Shown here in pieces: positions 9,655 through 24,600 of a stretch of 64,000 bases of DNA (its first letter is position 1; each line of letters opens with the position of its first letter). A program made the position numbers and the translations under genes. The DNA is from Haliclona indistincta (lineage: Eukaryota > Porifera > Demospongiae > Haplosclerida > Chalinidae), in contig OZ024789.1 of assembly GCA_964017065.1 (NCBI GenBank), forward strand, positions 6,886,191 to 6,950,190, read 5' to 3'. The notes under the pieces are model-generated. The model saw nothing but the letters and a program-made list of their open reading frames with translations, made no database searches and had not been told where the DNA came from.

Positions 9655-12600
9655 ATGGATCAGGAGCTCACTTTGGCTGCAGCTTCTTCGGCAAACGATT
9701 GCTTAGAGAGGAAGTTTCCCATAAAGCACTGGCGAGCAACACAGGAGCGCGTGGAAAAGTTCATTTCGGGGGACTTCTTCACAGATTCTAACCTTAGAGG
9801 AAGGTATATAATATGACACCACTGCGCAGTACTTTTATAGTCGTTTACATGTAATTTCAGGCTGTATTCCGAGATAGCACCTCTGCTTAGTCTGAAGTAT
9901 TGCAAAGCTGAGCAAAGGTGGTCATTTCAGCAAGCTGTTGCTGCCCTGCGCAGTGCTCCAACAGTCAGCCCTGGAGTATCTATAGGACCAACGTATGTGT
10001 TACTGTACTACGACAGCATGATGTATATGAAGGGTCTCCTGAAGTAACTGTCATTGTGGTTTTGTTTGTTCCTCATCAGGTAAACACCTGTATGCGCATG
10101 TGTGACTACATGTACAGTAGTCGGATAAAACCATACTGTAAATCAGGAAATTTTCATGTAACAAAATTTTTATGGGATAAAAGCTGGCTTAGCTGTGTAC
10201 ACTCACTTGTACATTGATGTTAAATATTTTCGTGGGCCAGGTCATTATTGTGTGTAAGAGCCAGCTGAATAAAGGAATAGTGATCGTTGGATGTATTCCT
10301 TACAGCAAATTAAAGTAGTAGGCTGCTCACCATCGCTGCTTAAAAGTAACTCCAGACAGACATTATTTCAGCTGCAAGTCAAGCTCTTGAGCACAAACTT
10401 CCAGCATACAACTCGCAACTCAGGACATGCACACGTGTATAAAAATTTTCGTTTTATTTTCGTGGTTAATCCTACCCACGAAAATATTTTTAACAACGAA
10501 TTTTTCTCGATTTACAGTAGGTATCATACATGTAGGGCAGTAGTTGTTTTATGGCGTACAAATGGAATATTTTTTAAAAGCCTAGTGAGCCACACCCACC
10601 AATGATTGAGCTAGCCATGTACCACAAGGCCTGTATTTTTGCGGCACAAAACTTTCACTTGGTAAATTTTGCGGAACCTAAAGTTTCATGATTATTTTGA
10701 ACAAGCGCAATACAGAAATTGTGGGGTTCATTGCATAGGCGGCTGCAGGAATCTAATCTGACTCAGGCTCATTAAGTTAATTATATTCATATGGGTGTGG
10801 TTTGTTAATTTAACCCTCAGATAACATACAAAGTCAATGCAATATTATTCTACTATCCTTTTGGGTCTCTGCAAAGCGAACAACTAGCTCGTCAATTTTA
10901 TCCCAGCTGAGCTTTGATGAAAGATCTCTTTCGATGTATAAGAGAGCCAAGTCACTGAGACGTGTCTGGCCCATCGTTGATCGAAGGTAGGTTTTCACTC
11001 TTCAAAGAGAAGATCGAGAAACTTCTTTTAGCGGTTGCTGATGTGACTCCAATAGTCGTGGCTATCTGATAGCACTTGATTATTTCTGGAAAGCATTCGG
11101 GAACTTGTGAGAGCAGACAGTATGCTTCATGTAGAGAAGGTGTTGGGTCATCATGTTCACGAAGAAAATTCTTGGCAACAGATGCCTCAGACTCTACTGC
11201 CGTTTTGTCAATGCTATAGTGACTTAGAAACGTACTTAAAATCGACATGTCAAGAAAATCGCTTGAATCGGGAACTAAACCTTCCAAAGCTGTTAAAAGA
11301 GACAAATTTAACTCGCTAAATCTATTGCTCATTTCTTCCAGTATAGTATACCTGTGTCCTGTAATCCTCTGTGGCTGTTTCCCTGGATGTCACAATTGTG
11401 CAGTCGACTATGCCGTCCTCCAATCGCTGAGGCATTGTGCGAGTACGTCGAGGTCTTGGTGGAGTAACAGATATGGAACAGTTCTCAGCTAATGATAATG
11501 CTTCATCCCACACTTTTTCCCACATCTTCACTGATCTTAGATCATGCAGACAAAGTGGTTTTGGTGGCTTTAATACAACTAGCTGTTGTAGTATAACTAA
11601 GTTGCTCTGCTTGTAGCAAGTTGGATAGATTGTTAGTCATGCCAAAGATTTTGTTGAACAGAGTAAGGGATAGAAGAAATGGAAAAGATTAGACTTGGTG
11701 AAGTAAGCCGCTAGCTTGCACCGATCTGTCATTACTGTCATCACCAATTTCTTCCAGGGTACTGATAAGTGCAGGCGACGTGGACACCACAGCTTGAATA
11801 GAAGAATGTCTTCATGACCACCTTGTGTCACTAAGTTGCTTGAGTTGAACTAACCTTGGAAACCCAAGCTGCTTCTGCTTATCAATGAAGACAGAATGAG
11901 AACAGAAGATGATATATAAACATAGACACTCTCAAGAAGAGAAAAGAAGTCAGCAGCATGATTGAGCTTTTTACAAGAGTCAACAAGGACCAGATTTAGT
12001 TGGTGAGCATGACAGTGAATGTAAACAGCTGCAGGATTGACATCGTTGACTCTTGTTTGTACCCGGTATTGCAGCCACTCATAACTGAAGACCATCATAA
12101 CATTGGCTAACACAGTTACTAATGTCAACAGCCATCTCTCTAAGTGCTCTCATGATGTATGTGAATACGGCTTGAGAATTAAGCTCATCACACTTTGTAT
12201 AAGAGATGAATCGCTTGTATGTCTTGCAATCATTAACATACCTTAAGACTACAGAAAGCTGCTCTGACTTGCTGACATCTTTTGTCTCATCAGCAACGAG
12301 AGTATAGTAACGTGCACTATGTACTTCATTCATTATCATTTGCTTAACAGAATTAGCAAGGAGCAATAATATTAAGCTGTTTTGAATGTCATGCCCCAGC
12401 CAAGTAGCATTTTTAGGACCATTCGTCAGCCTGTGCTTCACAATCTCAGTATTTCTACTTTGAAGTACCACAAGTGCCCTAAAATTACCAACATTTACCG
12501 AGGAGTCGTTTGTATTGAGTGTCTCTCTATGACCTCGCAGTGGAAGTCCCTGTTGGCACAAGTATAGGATACTCTCAATAATCACCTTGACATAGGCTCT

Positions 12601-15600
12601 GTTGTCTTCAATTGTTTTGAGCCGTCCTCTCTCGATGTGAACAGCTACAGAGTTATTAGCTACGGTTGACTTATACACATTCCAAGACAACACTGCTTCA
12701 TGATGCTTAGAGCAAAGCTATCATGGAAAGTTAAGGTACCACTCTTTCCACTAGCATGCTTCCAGTCACGGAACCCAACACGTGTCAATGAATCATCTGA
12801 TGCAACCCCAAAGAAACGGCAAGGGAAGCAAAACGCAGCATCTCTTTCTATGGAATACTCTATCCATGGGTAGTCATTGTACCAAGTTACCTGAAAACTC
12901 CTCTTTGCTGAACCAAGCGATCTAGACGGAATTAGATGCTGGTGGGTTGTTTGGGTGATTCAGATTTATGCTGGGCAATATCACTTGGCACTGCAGTAGT
13001 ACTTGGAGACGATGATGAGGACTCAGTCGCTTGAACAACATTTTCTGTGGCTACATATTTCAAGAATTATTTTTATGCATGAGCAGTGTGTTTAATAACA
13101 GTTACAGTTGGTTTCTGTTGGTTTAGACCTCTTTGAAAAATATTGCATCATAGACGATTGGCACCGCTTTGACATGATTAGCTTTTATAGTAGTGGTTGA
13201 CGATACAGGGTTTTGCAGGTTGCTTGACCAAACAATTTACTGCTAGCGCATGCGCACAGTACGTTTTCTGTACAAATTGTATACAGAAACACGCTATGTG
13301 CATGCGCTAGCTGGAAATTGTTTGGTCAAGCAACCTGCAAAACCCTGTAGACAGACTCAGACAAACTCACCACGCATTGCACATGCGCATAGGAAAATAG
13401 CGCGAGATAGCCCGGGCATGCCCGGGCCTGTAGCCGCTTATGGTTCATTGTCCTGCTTACAAAAATTTAAGCATACGCAGCTCTATGGTAATACATTGCT
13501 AATTGCCTTTTGACAAGAATAATTATTATCCAGGCTGTGCTACTTCATGATACTGCATGCTCTAGCTCAAAATTTTCTAACTACACTTTCGTTTCAAAAT
13601 TTGACTGCAAAGTAGTATCCCACGAAAAAGAACTCCCTTAATGCTACTTTTTCTGTTCTATCATGTTAGGTGGAGCACACACTGGTTCCAATGTGATATA
13701 CAGATCCCTCATAACTGGAAAGGAAAACATATTGTACTGAGATGGAACAGTGGTGGAGAGGCAATGGTCAGTTGGGAATTATATTTTTAAGTGTAAAAAG
13801 TATACCGTATAGCCGGTTATTTTCGACGGTCAAAAAATTTCGTTAGTAAAATTTTAGATTGGATCTAATTTTCGATACTCACTCGCCGTTCGAAAATAAA
13901 ATCCAGGCTAAAATTTATTGCCCTTCATCTCGAACTCAATGGCGTCGAAATGTTGGAGAACTGTATAGTCGTTAAACCACGCCAGCCACGTTTTATGATT
14001 GTTCAATGGAACCACAGAGTCGAAGATAAGTTGCTGTACCGCGGTGTCTGCCTTTTCGCTCATCGTGCTAGTAAGACTTAGTCTGTCGCGTGCAGCAGTG
14101 CCGGTGTGCATGGCAGCCATTTCTCTAACAGAGGCGTTTGGCGTTCAGTTTTACTGCTATTGCGGCATCAAGCTACCCGCTGCTACAGTCAGATTCTGGT
14201 AAGAAGCATTGGAAGTGGGCTCTAGCCTCGATCTGTTCGCATGTGTTTGCACGAGAAAATTTTGGGTGTTCAAAATTTTGGTATGGTTTAAATTTTCGTG
14301 GATTTAATTTTCGATCAGCAGTCAGTGATCGAAAATTAAATCCAGTCGAAAATAACCGGCTATACGGTATAAACCTTTCGCGATGGGCGGGCCGTGCGTG
14401 TTATGTCGTCGTAAACGGTGTAGTAGCCATTTGAGAGTCAAACTAGCTAGTAGTAATTGAGAGCTATCCGTCAGTGCTGAAGTATGGGAAAGTGTTGCAT
14501 TGCAGTCGGATGTAAGAGGAGATACGAGAAGAGATCCGGAGTTAAGTTTTATAGATTTCCGAGAGATGAGGCACAAAGGAATGCTTGGGCGGCTGCAGTA
14601 AAGCGAAAGGACTGGAAGCCCAACAATTCGAGCTGGATCTGCAATGAACATTTCTTAGGAGGCAACAATCCGCTTTCTCCGGCATACGTTCCTATGGTGT
14701 TTGAGCACAAAAGTGGTGCTTTGAAAGCTGCTGATAGTGCAAACTCACTATACTAACTCACTAACTATACTGGTTGACGCTAACATTCAGCTGCAGGAAA
14801 GTGGGGAAATTTTCTGGAGATACGCCATCGTCTGAATCTATGAAGATCGTTGCCCCCCGCAAGGCATCCTGTGGTCTTGACAGCCAACTGGCCTCACGAT
14901 TGAGGTTGATGTATTGTCCTCAGTCTTCACCATCAGCTATTGTGGTGTGTAGACAGCGCAATGCCAGCTTAGTAGTAGCTCTGTGTTCCTCGTCCAATGC
15001 AGTACTATGAGAATGACAAGCATGCTATTCATGTTTGTCGCTATACTCGCTTCCGGTCTCGTTGTTAAAAATAGACCGCAAGCTTGTGCGTACAAATCCA
15101 ACGTGTTATACGCGGAGCCATACATTAACCCTTTAACCCTTTAACCCCTATTGTTGCTTTTTGGCAACATACATACTTCAGACACCATAACTTTCTCAAA
15201 AAGTGTTAAAATATCCCAAAATTAAGCCAAATTGAAGAATACAAATAACCGCAAAAAATTGACCGGTTTTCGGCGCGCCCCCTTCGCTAAACGTTATGGC
15301 GACGGCATTTCTATGGCTTCAGTGCAAATTCCACAACATTTTAGGAAAAACAAAATGGCTGCCAAGAAAATTTGGACATTTTATGGCTTCAGGGTGCTCG
15401 CAAACACATTTTTGTGCATTCTCTATGATCTGGGCTACATTTTGCACTCACCAAAACCACTGCTATTTGTGTGTACTTTTCTGCAGCCAGCCCCAAAGTA
15501 CTAACTTTGAGCAAAATTTGACGAGGTCGTTGCACTTTATCGGCTTCACTTTCGAAGTGGGAGGGGCATATTGACCGACTTGAGTGTGGGCAATTGGGGC

Positions 15601-18600
15601 TACTCACTGGCGTAAAAGGACGCAAATTTGAGACCAGTAGCACAAAAGACACACGAGATATTCACGAGAGAATTGGTCAGCACTTACGAGGTTAAAATTC
15701 AGCTGGATAATTTAGTAATTAAAGGGTTAACCCCTAATGACGCCTTTAGGCGTCATAATTAGTACCACCCACATTGGACATCATAAATAGTGTGTAGAGT
15801 GCCTCAGAAGTCTCTAATTAAGCCAAAGTGTAGAAAGGGAATTTTCCTAAAAAAACAAAAATTGTTTCTCGCGCCTATTCAACTAAAACATTACTGTGAC
15901 CGAAGATTGACATAGGTTTGTATCCCGCAGAGTGGAACCGAAAGGCGCAAAGCGGCACGACGAAAATTGTGCATTTTTGTGGCTTCAGGATGCCCGGAAA
16001 CGCACACTTTGCATTGACTATGGTCTAAACTGTCCTGTTTGTTCACCTGGACACCACCAGGTTTTTGTATCATTCACCATGGCTAGACGAAGATCAAAAT
16101 CAGCTGAAAAATGATGAGGCCGCAACACTTAAGTGGCTTCAGTTCCGAAGTGGGAGTGGCCAACTTGGAGTTTAGCACATGGTCGTAAAATTTTATATGC
16201 CAGGAGAAGAGGGTGCTAGTTTGGAACAGCTAGCGTACGGGATGGTGGAGAAAATTGCAAGACAAACTACCAGTTTAGAGCAGGTCAAAATTTGGACGAA
16301 ATAATTCAGCAATTAAAGGGTTAACAGAATGATATTCAAGTTGTAGAATTTCCTAAGATAATGCTTCAGGTTCCCTTCTAATTATCGCTGCATCTAACGC
16401 CGAGATTCACTTGAACCAGTGTTACCATGTTCTCGTCACAAAAATAATTTTCTTATTGTCGAATAAATAGACCAATGACAATAATGATTATCTAACACAC
16501 TCCCCCTATTGACCAGGCGTGGTCAACTGAGGCAACATGATTACATGATAATAATATCCAAATATTATAGGTTCAAGTTTAAATGACATACTGAAGAGTT
16601 CAGTTAGTAGCTAGTATCAATGAATCACAGTGTTACCATTCATTGACGTCCTGGTATTCTTTCATTTCTTGGATCCACTCCTTTCGTACTTCATCGGCAC
16701 GTTTAGCTTTCAATGCTTTCTTACGAGTGTGGATATCAGGGATTCGATTGACGAGTATGTTTGGCGACAGAAAGCACTCTTTGGAGTATTGGCAAAGATG
16801 GCCAGAGTGGGAATGTGTTCTTGCTGACGACTGCAATGATGTGCAGGTGTAGCGTGACTATTGGCTCTTTCCCGTGCACTTGGTTCGAGTTCAAATGTCT
16901 CGAGGATTTTGTCCATGTTGAGGTCGTCAGCTGAGACCTTTCGACTAACAATAAGGTGAAAGTCAGGAGGTAACTTATTTGGGAGTACTGATGATAACGT
17001 ATGATCCTGATTCAACGCCTAGAGCCTTCAGACTACGGATGTTAGATTCTGATTGATCATAAAGTCGTCTCAGATCTTGTAGATGTCTATCAGATGTCAC
17101 GGCTGTGGTATTCAATAGGGCTTCCATGTGTCTGGAAATGATAAGTTGTCAATTCCCAAATCTCTTCTTCAATAATTCTACAGCTTCCTTGTAGTTCGAG
17201 GCAGTCATACTCGGGCCAGCGATAGCATCATACGCAGTTCCTTCAAGCAAGGATCGCAAATATTTAAAGTTCTCAACACCGGACAGTTGATCATTAGCAT
17301 GAACTATGAACTGTGAAGGATGTGACATGCACACCCCATGAAATAATTATGTAGCTGCATTTACCTGCTTGAATCGGATCATAATTGAGTTTCTTTTCCC
17401 CAAATTAACTGATGTGTTGTCAACTATGCAGTTGTCCCAGGATATTCCATATCCAATAAGAACATCATTCGAAAAACAGACTGGGCTGTAGCAGAATGAA
17501 CACCTATAGTTATTTACATATTTAATTTACTGCTTTTAACATAATATTAAAGCAAAAATTATACTCTTTTGTCAGCCACATGTCAAAAACCTTGTTTGAA
17601 CCTTCCTTCGTTCTCATCAAAATACTTCACAGTTATCGTATTCATCTTTTCTATACCCGAATCACTGGATCCGTCAATAGCGATTGAGAATGGATGAGAC
17701 ATCATAGACTCCATGAGAGATTTTTTGGATGGTGCCAAGGAGCCATTAATAATACATGTAGACTTGGTACTTGCACATGCATAGCCTTGGGAAATTTCAC
17801 TGTCAGGAAAAATGTCACGTAAAAGTGGGCTAAGCTGAAATAACATGCAGCTGAACACTATAATCTTTGAATGAATACATTTTCCTTTGTACTTCTAGTA
17901 GCAGAATTCAAGCTAAGAGGATGAGTGTCCTGGATTGTTTTGGCTTTGCATTGGTGCTGTGTCGTAGCTATATGCCTCTTGCCCTGATGTGCACAAGAGA
18001 GCAGCTTGGCGACATGTTATTTCCTTTCACTGGCTTAACAAAGGACCACTTCTTTGTCCAAGAAGTTTAAAAGTAGACTTGTATAGAGCAGCACCAGACA
18101 GCCTCCTGAAACAGTGTCAGCAGTCACTGTTCTAGTAGTCTTGGTGAAGCAGGTCCTAGTTCCATGTCAGCGTTGCTACTAGTCGATGATGATGGCCTGT
18201 TCTCAGCCATGCGTATTGCTAACTCAAACTTCAAAGATTATAGATATAGCCCAACTACTGGTAGTGCAGCTGCATATGATGTTCCTTTTATTCATAACTG
18301 ATGATGTTAATTGCGCAACAATGATTATGCGTGAGAACTGTTGTTAACGTTGAATGCGTGTGAGCGTGACAAGACTGAGTGACAATCATGCACAAAGCGT
18401 GACAGTTGAGGTCGAAGGGGATGGAAGGGGTTGATAATCAATCCACAGCAAGAGTCATTAAATTGTGTGATTGGTATGGTTTTCACAGCAATAAGCTTAG
18501 AGAGCTTTTTTGGACTTGGATTTGAAGCTGTTGTTTTCAGGATAACAAATTGATTTGAAGGCTGAATACTGTCAGTATGACAGGCGGCCTTGAACTTTGA

Positions 18601-21600
18601 TGCCGTAACTCTTCCAGCTTTTTGTTCTGACTAAATTGTAGACTTAGCTTGCTGTCTTGTTTTTCTTCAAGAGCGTGCTTGCTCTGCAGTTACTGTTATA
18701 CTAACACCTTCACATTTTCCAAAAAAATCTGTGTAGGACAGCAGCAGATAGCCCTTATTGTGTAAGGCTCTTAGTGGTAAAGGGCGGGCATGTGCATCAT
18801 GTTCTTGAAGTGCTGCTTTGTCGCCAAAACTATATACGACAGAAATTCTTCTGACATCTTATACTCTGCATTTGGTGATATCTCTTTAGCATTGCCCATT
18901 TCTAGTTTAAAAAAAGGACTCATCCAAAATTTGTTTGCTGAATATGATGCTCGCCACTGCTGTGATTTCTGATTTTGGTATGCTGGATGGCTTCAACGCA
19001 TATAACTGCAGTTGGTGTTTCGGTGCCACCTAAGAAATTAATTTGTACAGCGTTAACAGCACAGCATGTCACACAACATATAGAAGACCTAACAACACCT
19101 TGAGCTTCTAAAGGTAAATATGCATCTGAATAATCTGGTGTTATGAAGAGGAGGACGGGAATTAATTTACAACTGGACAGGGTCTTATATATAAAGAATC
19201 AAGCTGATCTGCTATGGGGTTAAGACTATTCGAGGCTGAAGAGCTACTAGAAGAACATGCTGTTTGCTCACCGTCTAACAGATTCTTTTTCTTGATGCTT
19301 GGAGAAGTGAAATCAATCTCATGAATTCGTGCAAAGGGCTTTGAAAGCAGGTGGTAACCAGTAGATGTGCAAGACATATCCTTTCTGAGGTGAGTATTTT
19401 CCCTTCAAGAACAAAAAGAAGAGCTGCGACATGAGAACACGACTCACGTAAACTGGCTACACTGTCACAGTGTGCACATACTACCATGCCTTCTTTCTGC
19501 ACCACTACCCATGGCTTGAGAGGAGAACAACTCAACTTCTGTGAGTGTTTGACTTTGGCAGTGACAAGGTAAGTGGCCTTGGAACAGCATGACATGTCAA
19601 AAACAACAATGTCATTGACCCAGCCATCAATCATATACTTGTATCCCTCCATGCTTTTGTAGGCCTTGAGTTCTTCTTGAGTATAGAAACTTAAAGATGT
19701 TATAGATGTAGATGTCAGGATAATGCACGTCAGGCCAATCTTTCCACTCGATATGTCTGTACATAGCCGAGCCACCATCCGCTAACGTTACATACGGATG
19801 TGCCATATTGGTCCTTTGTGTCCAATGTCTTGTAGTAATAGATTCAGCCACTGCAGCCATGTCGCGATCGCTCGATCAAAGTTGGCACCATTTTGACACT
19901 CAGAATGGCTACTACACCGTTTACCATGACGATACAACGCGTGCGCCCTGCCCATGGCAAAAGTCTAAGCATGCATAATTATGCAACTGAGTAAATGTGA
20001 CTGTTAAACAAAAAGGTTAATCAATTAAGTGTTATGTAATACATTTTTGTTTATTGTTGCAGGTATGGATGGACGGAGAACCAATGCAGGTATTTTTAAT
20101 AAACAATTTCATGCTGGTTGCAGTTGCAAAACTTTTATTAGGCTTACCAAGTATTGACAAAATGTTACTGTTTTATAGGGCCTGTCTGGCAATGAGCAAA
20201 AGAGAACCACATTCAATGTAACAAAGCAAGCTCAAGGAGGAGATTGGTGAGAGCCAAATAACACACATTGATGTGTATAATTTATGACATGTGCTCCAAT
20301 TTGTGAGAATATATTAATCATGACTGTTGCTTTGTGTACCTTATCACCACTTTCTAGTTGCATGACTTGCCATTATGCAGTGAACTAAGTAGAGTCTGAA
20401 TAAATTAAGCTTTGTTCAACAAAAGCAACATGTGGGATACTACAAGCATGTGTGGGTGTCATATCATCCTTGACTAGCGGAGATTGTAACTTGCTACTGC
20501 TCAGCTTGATATTAATCTTTCACTGATATAGCTACACAGTGTATATTGAAGCAGTTGTGAGTGGAATGTTTGGAGCTGGTAACAATGGTCTTATCAATCC
20601 TCCTCAAACTGATCGCACGATGACAGTCAGCCAAGCTGATATTGCTGTGTTTGATGATGGTGTGTATGAGTTACTGATGGACTTAACTGTACTCATTGAA
20701 CAAGCCAAGGTGCAGTTGATCTTGACTGTGGATATTGTCAATTTGATCAATGATGTAGTACACAATCAGCTCTTAGTTTGAATTGTGGTTAGCATGCCCT
20801 TGTATTTCAGTGAATTATTTTCTTTAATACTTTGTCTTGTACTGCTATTTTTTAATCAATGCAGCATTTACCAAGAGATTTTCCAGGGGCATATAAAGCT
20901 CTTTACACTGCCAATCAGATTGTTAATCTTTGTGACCCTTTCAATCACTCAACTTTCTCCAGGTTAGTAGCCACATGTATAACAAAGCACTTGGACACAT
21001 GTGCTATATCACTGTACACTGAGTAAAAAGATAGTGACTCTGTTTCTACTGTACTAAGAGACATTACAAGTATGCAGTGTATAGATGGAGCCTTACACAT
21101 GTATACTACCACTATGCAGCAATGAATAATGGACATTTAATGTAAGATGTCTAGATAGTTTTACAATTTCTCACAGATGCAGGGATCTAGCAAGCGAATT
21201 TTTCTCACAGAACTCTCAACATGGTCATACAGTCCATGCCATTAGCAACTGCCATATCGACACAGGTGAGTCATTGTAGCATAGAAATGATGCTGCAAGG
21301 ATCATACAGCATGATAGAGTGTGAGAAGGTGTTCTTACAGAATGAATGGGCGTCTTTATACTAGCACCAAAAAATCTAGACACACCCACAAACCTTAAGC
21401 ATATATGTGCTATTTACACTTGGTAAGGGATCTTGTGCATTCGGCCACATACAGGACTTATTCATGGAACGATCTGTGAACAGTTAGTAATAGTCAGTAT
21501 AGTACTATTGCCCATAATTGATTTGCAGTCGCTGTTAGCCATAATTTCATATCAATTGTCAGTGCATCTTACCATGTATTAATCAGAAGTAATCAGAAGC

Positions 21601-24600
21601 AGTGTGTGATATGGAGATATGACAGCTATATTTTTACAGCTTGGTTGTGGCCATATTCAGAGACTATTAGGAAGTGTGCTCGCAGTTGGTCCAGTGTTCT
21701 TGGGCTTATGGAAGATCATCCTAACATGACTTTTGCCTGCTCTCAGGTAAGTTTCTTATCATTACAGTTAATTCAATTGTGTTTGAACTCAGCAGTTTGC
21801 ATAGTACATTGCTGTAATGTAAATTTATTTGTTCTAAGCAATGAATATCATTATGACACATACATGATAGACAAACTGCAGTATTCAAATGCAACTGAAA
21901 TTGACTATACATCAAATATTTGCTTAAATTTCTCATTAGGCCCAACAGCTGGAATGGGTAAAGCAGCACTACCCTGGTCTTTATGCCCGCATAAAGCTAA
22001 GTATTCAACAGGGTCGATTTCTGCCTGTTGGTGGCACTTGGGTGGAAATGGTTAGTAATACTTGATTATTATTATTTTTGATAACAATAACTTTATTATA
22101 GGATGGCAATATTCCTAGTGGAGAATCGTTTGTACGTCAGTTTTTGATTGGTCAGCAGTTTTTCAAGAAAGAGTTTGGAACTTATTGCTCTGTTGTTAGT
22201 CAGTTGTTACCTATAGTACAGTAATGTTGTTAGTCAGTTGTTACCTATAGTACAGTAATGTTGTTAGTCAGTTGTTACCTATAGTACAGTAATGTTGTTA
22301 GTCAGTTGTTACCTATAGTACAGTAATGTTGTTAGTCAGTTGTTACCTATAGTACAGTAATGTTGTTAGTCAGTTGTTACCTATAGTACAGTAATGTTGT
22401 TAGTCAGTTGTTACCTATAGTACAGTAATGTTGTTAGTCAGTTGTTACCTATAGTACAGTAATGTTGTTAGTCAGTTGTTACCTATAGTACAGTAATGTT
22501 GTTAGTCAGTTGTTACCTATAGTACAGTAATGTTGTTAGTCAGTTGTTACCTATAGTACAGTAATGTTGTTAGTCAGTTGTTACCTATAGTACAGTAATG
22601 TTGTTAGTCAGTTGTTACCTATAGTACAGTAATGTTGTTAGTCAGTTGTTACCTATAGTACAGTAATGTTGTTAGTCAGTTGTTACCTATAGTACAGTAA
22701 TGTTGTTAGTCAGTTGTTACCTATAGTACAGTAATGTTGTTAGTCAGTTGTTACCTATAGTACAGTAATGTTGTTAGTCAGTTGTTACCTATAGTACAGT
22801 AATGTTGTTAGTCAGTTGTTACCTATAAGTACAGTAATGTTGTTAGTCAGTTGTTACCTATAAGTACAGTAATGTTGTTAGTCAGTTGTTACCTATAGTA
22901 CAGTAATGTTGTTAGTCAGTTGTTACCTATAGCACAGTAATGCTCACACACTGAGCAAGGTGCAGCAAATTAATATTGAGCAAAGCAGCATTAGCTGAAA
23001 ATAAATTACTTGCAAGCTCTTTTCTCAGAAAACTTACGCTGAATTACTTGTTTGAGGATTGCATATGTGCAATATGCTTTTTCTATCAATCATCTTTGTC
23101 AATAAAGTATTTTTTATACAGTTTTGGTTACCAGACACATTTGGCTACTCTGCTCAGCTACCTCAAATTATGAGTTTATCAGGCATTAAGTACTTTCTAT
23201 CTCAAAAGATGAGCTGGAACCTTGTCAATCGATTTCCCGTAAGTAGTTTAAGGTGTGAGTAGTCTATACTGTGTTTACAACGACACTCGAGTGTTTATGT
23301 CTTTACAGTTCTACATAAAAGTTAAAAACTAAAATATTGGGCATATTATGTGAATATTTGATACCAATCACCCTTTTCTTTGTAGCACAATACATTTCTG
23401 TGGGCTGGACTTGATGGAACAAAGTTAGTGATCATTTTTATCTTTATCAAGTCACTGATAATTTATTTATAGGTGTATTGCCCATTTCCCTCCTGCTGAT
23501 ACATATGGATCTGATGGATCTGTTGAAGATGTAAGACTTCTTATGTAGCAGTGCATGATAATAAAAAGCCATGCTCTAACAGCATGGCAAATACTTTTAC
23601 ATGAATTTGACATAATTACTGGCTCAACAGCATCCAAAATCTTTGCACTTCACATAGCATCAAGTATTCCTACATTATTATAGGTGTTGAAGTCTGTAAA
23701 GCAGTTCAAGGATAAAGGAAGGAGTTCACAAAGCATTTTACTCTATGGTTATGGAGATGGAGGAGGAGGACCTACGTATGTTGTCATAATATGGCATGTA
23801 TGCAGTCTGCATCAATCCATATCACTCTCTTTCTGAATGAGTAGAGTTGGCCATACAGCACACATTCCAATGTGTGCTGTATGGACGGCTTGGCCAAACT
23901 GTGTATGGCCAGGCGCGTGTCCACGATAGGGCTCCGGGTGCTCTAGCACCCCCCTCAGCATTGGAGTTTTAAATTATTCATTGCATCAAAGTACACTGTG
24001 GCTATCAATTTATCATAGCTGTTATTGCAACAAGCTTAGCAGCTGCCAAAATCCCATTCTAAGGTAGTTTAGGCTGTTTTTCCATTAGTTCAGCGATGAA
24101 CAAATCCAGTGTGCCACGATAATAGTGACGAAAATGACGTTATTTAACGAATAAATGAATATTAATTAGAATTTGCGCGCGTGCTTCGCGCGCGCACCTA
24201 TCTTTCCTCATTCCTGGACACGCGCCTGATGGCCAAGCTGTTATTTTTCTTACAAAAACACTGGTTTGTTTTATTTAGCTTGGGCATAACTTCAACATTC
24301 ACAGTTTTCTTTCACAAGACTTTCTGCTGATTTTTTCAGTACTTGTACATGTGTGTAGGGTGACATTATTTTAAAGTGATTTTGGCTTTTGTCTTGCAGA
24401 TACAATGTGCATGTTAACTAAATCAAACTAGAGTTCTAATGAACACATACCCGTGCGCTGAGCTAGGAGCTCAACACGACTATACGCTCCAGCATTACTG
24501 CAACACGCACGTTACAGATAGCCCATAGACAGCTCCAGAAAAATAGATGGTAGCATACATGCACTAACAGTTGATTGGCACATCACAGAAGGCCTCAAGA

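Noticed and set aside
13908..14120. Minus-strand ORF with [12 protein letters not shown]
   Set aside because: It lies fully inside a MITE, recurs in the copy at 38489-38725 with the same ends, and shows no domain.
22192..22940. CRISPR-like array
   Set aside because: The repeats have no spacers; they are contiguous 34-bp units in a eukaryotic intron.
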